From NCBI GenBank assembly GCA_045127535.1, contig JBGVQN010000001.1, positions 1-64,000 of the forward strand: 64,000 nt of DNA, given 5' to 3'. Positions 60,672 to 64,000 of the stretch are shown one piece after another (the first letter of the stretch is position 1; each line of letters begins with the position of its first letter). Both the position numbers and the translations under genes were made by a program. The stretch is from UBA2942 sp045127535. Its GTDB lineage: Bacteria > Bacillota > Clostridia > Lachnospirales > Lachnospiraceae. Below the pieces are notes generated by a model. The model saw only the letters and a list, made by a program, of their open reading frames with translations. It did not search any database and was not told the origin of the DNA.

Positions 60672-62851
60672 CCAAGATGATGCATATGAAGGCGAGCAAT
60701 AAGGCTCGAATAGACATTCATCTGGAGCATTCCATCACCTATATATTACAACCGAAAAAACTCGGAGATGCCAATCTGGCAGGCGGTATCAACTGCCTGC
60801 CGGATATGTCTTACCAGCAGATGAAAGCAACCAAGCAGATGTTTGGAAAGACCGGCGGAAGGCAGGGGTATCATTTTGTCATATCCCTAAAGCCCGGAGA
60901 AGGTACATCGGAGATTATGTATGATATTGCCATGAGATTTGCCAAGGAGGCATTTTGTGGAGAGTATGAGGCTGTGGTGGCTGTCCATACGGATAGGGAA
61001 CATCTGCATGCACACATCGTGATCAACAGTGTGAATATGGTGACGGGATATAAGTTTCAGTGCCGGGATGGTGACTGGAAATACAAATTTCAGCCCATTA
61101 CCAATAAACTTTGTGAAGAATACGGACTGCATATCACTCCGGCTGAATACAGTAAGGAACCGAAGAACATGGCAAGACCACAGTGGGAACGGGAACAGGT
61201 ATTTTCTGAATGGATAAAACAGGATGCTTTTGTTTGTGCCATTAATGCGGAAAATATGGAGCATTTTATTTTTCTTCTGGAAAAGTCCGGATTTGAAGTG
61301 AAGCAGGGGAAGCATATCGCTGTGAAGGTTCCGGGGATGAAGCGGTTTAAAAGACTGGATACCATTTCAGAGGATTTTAGCAGAGAAAATTTGGAAGCTA
61401 TGTTTAAATATGGTGATGCGAGTCTGCTACATCCGGTAAATCGTACCACATCATTTCCGCTAGTAAGGAAAACTGTTCTTACACCATATCAGAAAAAGTG
61501 CTATGCAAGAATGTATCGTTTGAGATTGGCAGAGAAAAAACGTTTTACTTATAAATCTGCGTATCTGTATGAGCAGATTAGGAAAATGCATGAGTTGCAT
61601 GAAGAGTATCTGGTAATAGTTAAGTATGATGTGAAATCTTATATTGATTTGCTTGAGCTAAAGTTGCGATTACAGAGAGTGGATGAGGAACTATGCAGGG
61701 TGCAGAAGAAAATGTATCATGACCGGGCACAACAAAAGCGGTCCTGTAAGACAGAAGAAGATATGGCTTATTTTGAAGCTTCTGAGGACGATTATCGGGA
61801 ACGACTAGAACAGATAAAACTTCAAAAGAAGGATAATCTTAAGAAATTGAAAGCGGTGGAGCGGTGCCTTGTGAGGGATGGAAGTTTGTTGGAGACAGAA
61901 CTAGAGTACCGGATACCGGTTGGTGATATGGAGGATATTGAGGAGATTGCATGGGATGAAGTACCGGCGAATCCGTATCGGGAGCAGGAAACAGTGGAAG
62001 TATTGGAAGAAAATATATCGGCGGTGTCAGAGCCGGTTGTAGATGAGATTGTGGTAGCAGATGTAATTCAGACATGTGAGGTTGAAGCAGTTGGAGAAAT
62101 GGATATATTTACAGAGGTTACAGAAGTGGCAGTAAAGAATGCGGATGATATCAATGGTATTCATGATAGTGGAACAGGAATGTCTGGTAAGGTGGAAGTT
62201 GTTATTCCAGGTATGGAAATGATGAATGTTGGCATGGAGGTAACTGATGAAACTCAAATGATTACCTTTGTGGATGAGCCAATAGTTGTTAGAGATGATG
62301 AGGTAAGATCTGCTACTATGAGTGATGAATTCGACTTGGTACAGGATGATGTTCAGGAACACAAAGAAGAAGCAAAATTACCATTAAATAAGGCTGAATA
62401 TATGAAAATGAGTGTTGCTGAAAAAGTTCGCTGTTATCCATTTGATACAAGGGGAATAGATGCGGCATTCGAGGTGGTAAAGGCGTATTTTGAAACTGTG
62501 GGGCTGAGTACGGATTTTAACTCTGTCTATGAAGAAGCAAATCTTCTGACGGAGTGTTATGAGAAACAGAAAGCAGAAGGATTTATTTGGGAACGAACAG
62601 AACAGGTAATAGAAAAGATTGATATGATGGGGATTGATGCAGGGAAGATTACAGAGTATTCATCAGATGTGTTATCTATGGTGTTTGGTTTTGAAGATAT
62701 GGAGTATTATACTGGGATTAAGCTGTTTAATAAGGTGCTTGACAGGCTCGGTGTTGATATGGCACATCAGGAACGGTATGAAGTGTTTGACAGGATTTAT
62801 GAGGAGGGGATGCGAGAGGAGAAGGTGGAATGTAAGATGCAGCGTAGGTGA
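60662..62851 (+). CDS. MobA/MobL (MOBP) relaxase
   Basis: 729 residues. The relaxase domain (1-260) has a candidate nicking Tyr27 in SITYILQPKK and the metal-binding histidines in AVHTDREHLHAHIVINSVN (H109, H114, H116, H118). A helical middle (300-420) and a long acidic, Val/Glu-rich linker (430-600) precede a small C-terminal helical domain. Nicks oriT to start conjugal mobilisation; no coupling protein or mating-pair genes occur within the window, so the element may be mobilisable rather than self-transmissible. Confidence 0.92.
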   Translation: MAITKMMHMKASNKARIDIHLEHSITYILQPKKLGDANLAGGINCLPDMSYQQMKATKQMFGKTGGRQGYHFVISLKPGEGTSEIMYDIAMRFAKEAFCGEYEAVVAVHTDREHLHAHIVINSVNMVTGYKFQCRDGDWKYKFQPITNKLCEEYGLHITPAEYSKEPKNMARPQWEREQVFSEWIKQDAFVCAINAENMEHFIFLLEKSGFEVKQGKHIAVKVPGMKRFKRLDTISEDFSRENLEAMFKYGDASLLHPVNRTTSFPLVRKTVLTPYQKKCYARMYRLRLAEKKRFTYKSAYLYEQIRKMHELHEEYLVIVKYDVKSYIDLLELKLRLQRVDEELCRVQKKMYHDRAQQKRSCKTEEDMAYFEASEDDYRERLEQIKLQKKDNLKKLKAVERCLVRDGSLLETELEYRIPVGDMEDIEEIAWDEVPANPYREQETVEVLEENISAVSEPVVDEIVVADVIQTCEVEAVGEMDIFTEVTEVAVKNADDINGIHDSGTGMSGKVEVVIPGMEMMNVGMEVTDETQMITFVDEPIVVRDDEVRSATMSDEFDLVQDDVQEHKEEAKLPLNKAEYMKMSVAEKVRCYPFDTRGIDAAFEVVKAYFETVGLSTDFNSVYEEANLLTECYEKQKAEGFIWERTEQVIEKIDMMGIDAGKITEYSSDVLSMVFGFEDMEYYTGIKLFNKVLDRLGVDMAHQERYEVFDRIYEEGMREEKVECKMQRR

Positions 62852-62970
62852 TGTGAAAATTTTGAAAAGGTGGAGTGAACTGTACTAATTAAATGGTGCG
62901 TAATATTTTACATTTTCGAAATAAATGCATAATTCTAATTTTAGAAAAGCAAAAAATAAGGGTTTATAGA

Positions 62971-63021
62971 GGTCTCAAAATATGGTATCATAATCATGAT
63001 ATGTTTTGAGACCTTTTTTGC
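62971..63021 (+). terminator. Terminator after the relaxase gene
   Basis: GGTCTCAAAATAT and ATATGTTTTGAGACC form a long stem followed by TTTTTT. Confidence 0.85.
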
Positions 63022-63042
63022 AAGAAAAAGGGGATAAGAAAT

Positions 63043-63612
63043 GATTTGTGGATATACAAGAGTAAGTACAAAAACACAGGCAAAGGACGGAAATAGCTTG
63101 GAAGCTCAGGAGGATGCGTTAAAAGGTGCAGGAACCTCGAAAATCTATAAAGAGGCATTTCTGGTACAACACAGAAAGAATGGAATTCGATAAGCTGATG
63201 GCCAAAATAGAAGCCGGAGATACAATGATGATAGCGAAGCTTGATAGAATTGCCAGAAGTGCTTCAGAAGGTTTTAGAGATGCTTGATAAGGAAATCTTT
63301 GTCCATGTCTTAAAATATGGGAAAAATGGATAATACACCAACTGGAAAAAATTAATCTGCCAGATTATGTTTGCGATTGTAGAATTTGAGCAAGATATGA
63401 TTGTGGAGAGAACATAAGAGGGCAGAGCGATAGCAAGGAAAAAAACTAATTATCATGAAGTTAGATCTAGAAAATATACGAAGAAACAGTTGGAGCATGC
63501 ATTGGTGTTGTTTGAAAATCATAGTTATTTGCAGGTAATAGAACTGACAGGGATAAGTAAGGCGACTTTGGCAAGAACGAAAGCAAAATGCAATACAAAC
63601 ACATGGTGTTAC
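63043..63612 (+). pseudogene. Decayed serine site-specific recombinase (resolvase/invertase)
   Basis: The start MICGYTRVSTKTQAKDGNSLEAQEDAL carries the catalytic-Ser motif (YTRVST). Frameshifts occur after KEAF and inside RSASEG, followed by stops. Pieces of the catalytic domain (ERMEFDKLMAKIEAGDTMMIAKLDRIARSA), the later IVEFEQDMIVERT and the C-terminal HTH (YLQVIELTGISKATLARTK) are readable in different frames. Not functional. The HTH tail runs without a stop into the following gene. Confidence 0.85.
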
Positions 63613-63624
63613 ATGGAGGGAAAA

Positions 63625-64000
63625 ATGGGACAGTTTGAACGATTGTTGGTATATGTAAAAGGATTAAGTAGAAATAAATCAGAACAGGGAGCCTGGTTTG
63701 AAAATTTTATGAAACATGTATTTTTATCATCACCAGTCTATCAAGAGATATATGAGAATGTTTGGACATGGGCAGAGTTTCCGTATAACGGAGGCAGGCA
63801 TGATTATGGTATAGATTTGGTTGCCAAGGCAAAGGATTTAGATGAATATTATGCAATTCAATGTAAGTTTTATGATGAGGAGCATTCTGTATCAAAAAGT
63901 GATGTAGATACTTTTTTAACTGCGTCTGGTAAGCCATTTTATATTAAAGGTACACCTGTTAGATATGCAGGCAAAATTATTGTGTCTACAACAGATAGGT
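63625..64000 (+). CDS. N-terminus of a large protein with Mrr-type nuclease domain (probably type ISP restriction-modification), cut by window end
   Basis: The open frame runs to the last base (125 full codons visible). It has a PD-(D/E)xK nuclease pattern of the Mrr kind: GRHDYGIDLVAKAKDLDEYYAIQCKFYD, with D64 and Q79-x-K81, and an upstream Glu26. This start resembles type ISP enzymes (LlaGI/LlaBIII type), where the nuclease is followed by helicase and methyltransferase parts; related phage or plasmid helicases also begin so. GGAGGG 4 nt before the ATG at 63625. The rest is outside the window. Confidence 0.7.
   Translation, partial: MGQFERLLVYVKGLSRNKSEQGAWFENFMKHVFLSSPVYQEIYENVWTWAEFPYNGGRHDYGIDLVAKAKDLDEYYAIQCKFYDEEHSVSKSDVDTFLTASGKPFYIKGTPVRYAGKIIVSTTDR

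Noticed and set aside
62634..62888. 84-codon frame overlapping the relaxase 3' end
   Set aside because: Alternative-frame shadow of the acidic relaxase C-terminus with no start signal.

Overview
The window looks like chromosome from a spore-forming, Gram-positive anaerobe of the Clostridia, most likely Lachnospiraceae. The signs are a PolC-type replicase, Spo0A, an alpha/beta-type small acid-soluble spore protein, YlbJ, a T-box leader on proS, SecG/RNase R/SmpB/tmRNA genes close together, and strong AGGAGG ribosome binding sites. The genus cannot be fixed from the sequence alone. No rRNA or tRNA genes and no CRISPR array were seen.

Layout. 1-12947: a PTS EIIA gene, polC, then a leftward isoprenoid/envelope/translation cluster (ispG, rseP, dxr, uppS, frr, pyrH). 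The cdsA gene usually found between uppS and dxr is missing, and a Tam41-type CDP-diacylglycerol synthase gene lies just upstream of pyrH instead. 13208-22683: a CLC-type anion transporter, a CBS protein, RqcH, a cytidylate-kinase-like protein, and a MarR-controlled heterodimeric ABC exporter whose one half carries a repeat-built external domain. 23000-31121: an orphan CIRCE operator with a possible small RNA, glgA, spo0A, pgsA, a PF06541 membrane protein, a C26 amidase, a staygreen-family protein, a GreA-type factor and a nitrilase-family amidase. 31208-37520: tmRNA, a YefM/YoeB-type toxin-antitoxin pair, a transporter remnant, a HEPN-like protein, smpB, rnr and secG; the accessory genes sit between ssrA and smpB. 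37600-48040: an NSS transporter, a DUF4230 protein, eno, an accessory patch (AAA/DUF4143 ATPase and an hsdM remnant), T-box plus proS, a kinase-like protein and pepD. 48320-56692: the conserved ylbJ/coaD/rsmD and recG/fakA/asp23 neighbourhoods with a spore protein gene between them. 56918-64000: a mobile region with an ISLre2-family insertion sequence, a ParM/ParR-like segregation pair with an iteron array, a putative oriT, MobC and MobA/MobL, a decayed serine resolvase, and the start of a large Mrr-nuclease protein (probably a type ISP restriction enzyme) cut by the window end.

The most unusual signal is a family of palindromic elements scattered between genes, with at least eight copies of about 70 to 320 bp. 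They share tips resembling AGGYAATTGCGAAAC, and six share an off-centre core. Four copies are flanked by 11-bp direct repeats, one of them with a mismatch, which points to transposition as non-autonomous MITE-like elements. Within each copy the arms match each other, while between copies the arm sequences can be entirely different. Copies lie upstream of polC, ispG and marR and so may affect transcription, transcript processing or start-site choice. The second most interesting point is the apparent replacement of CdsA by Tam41.
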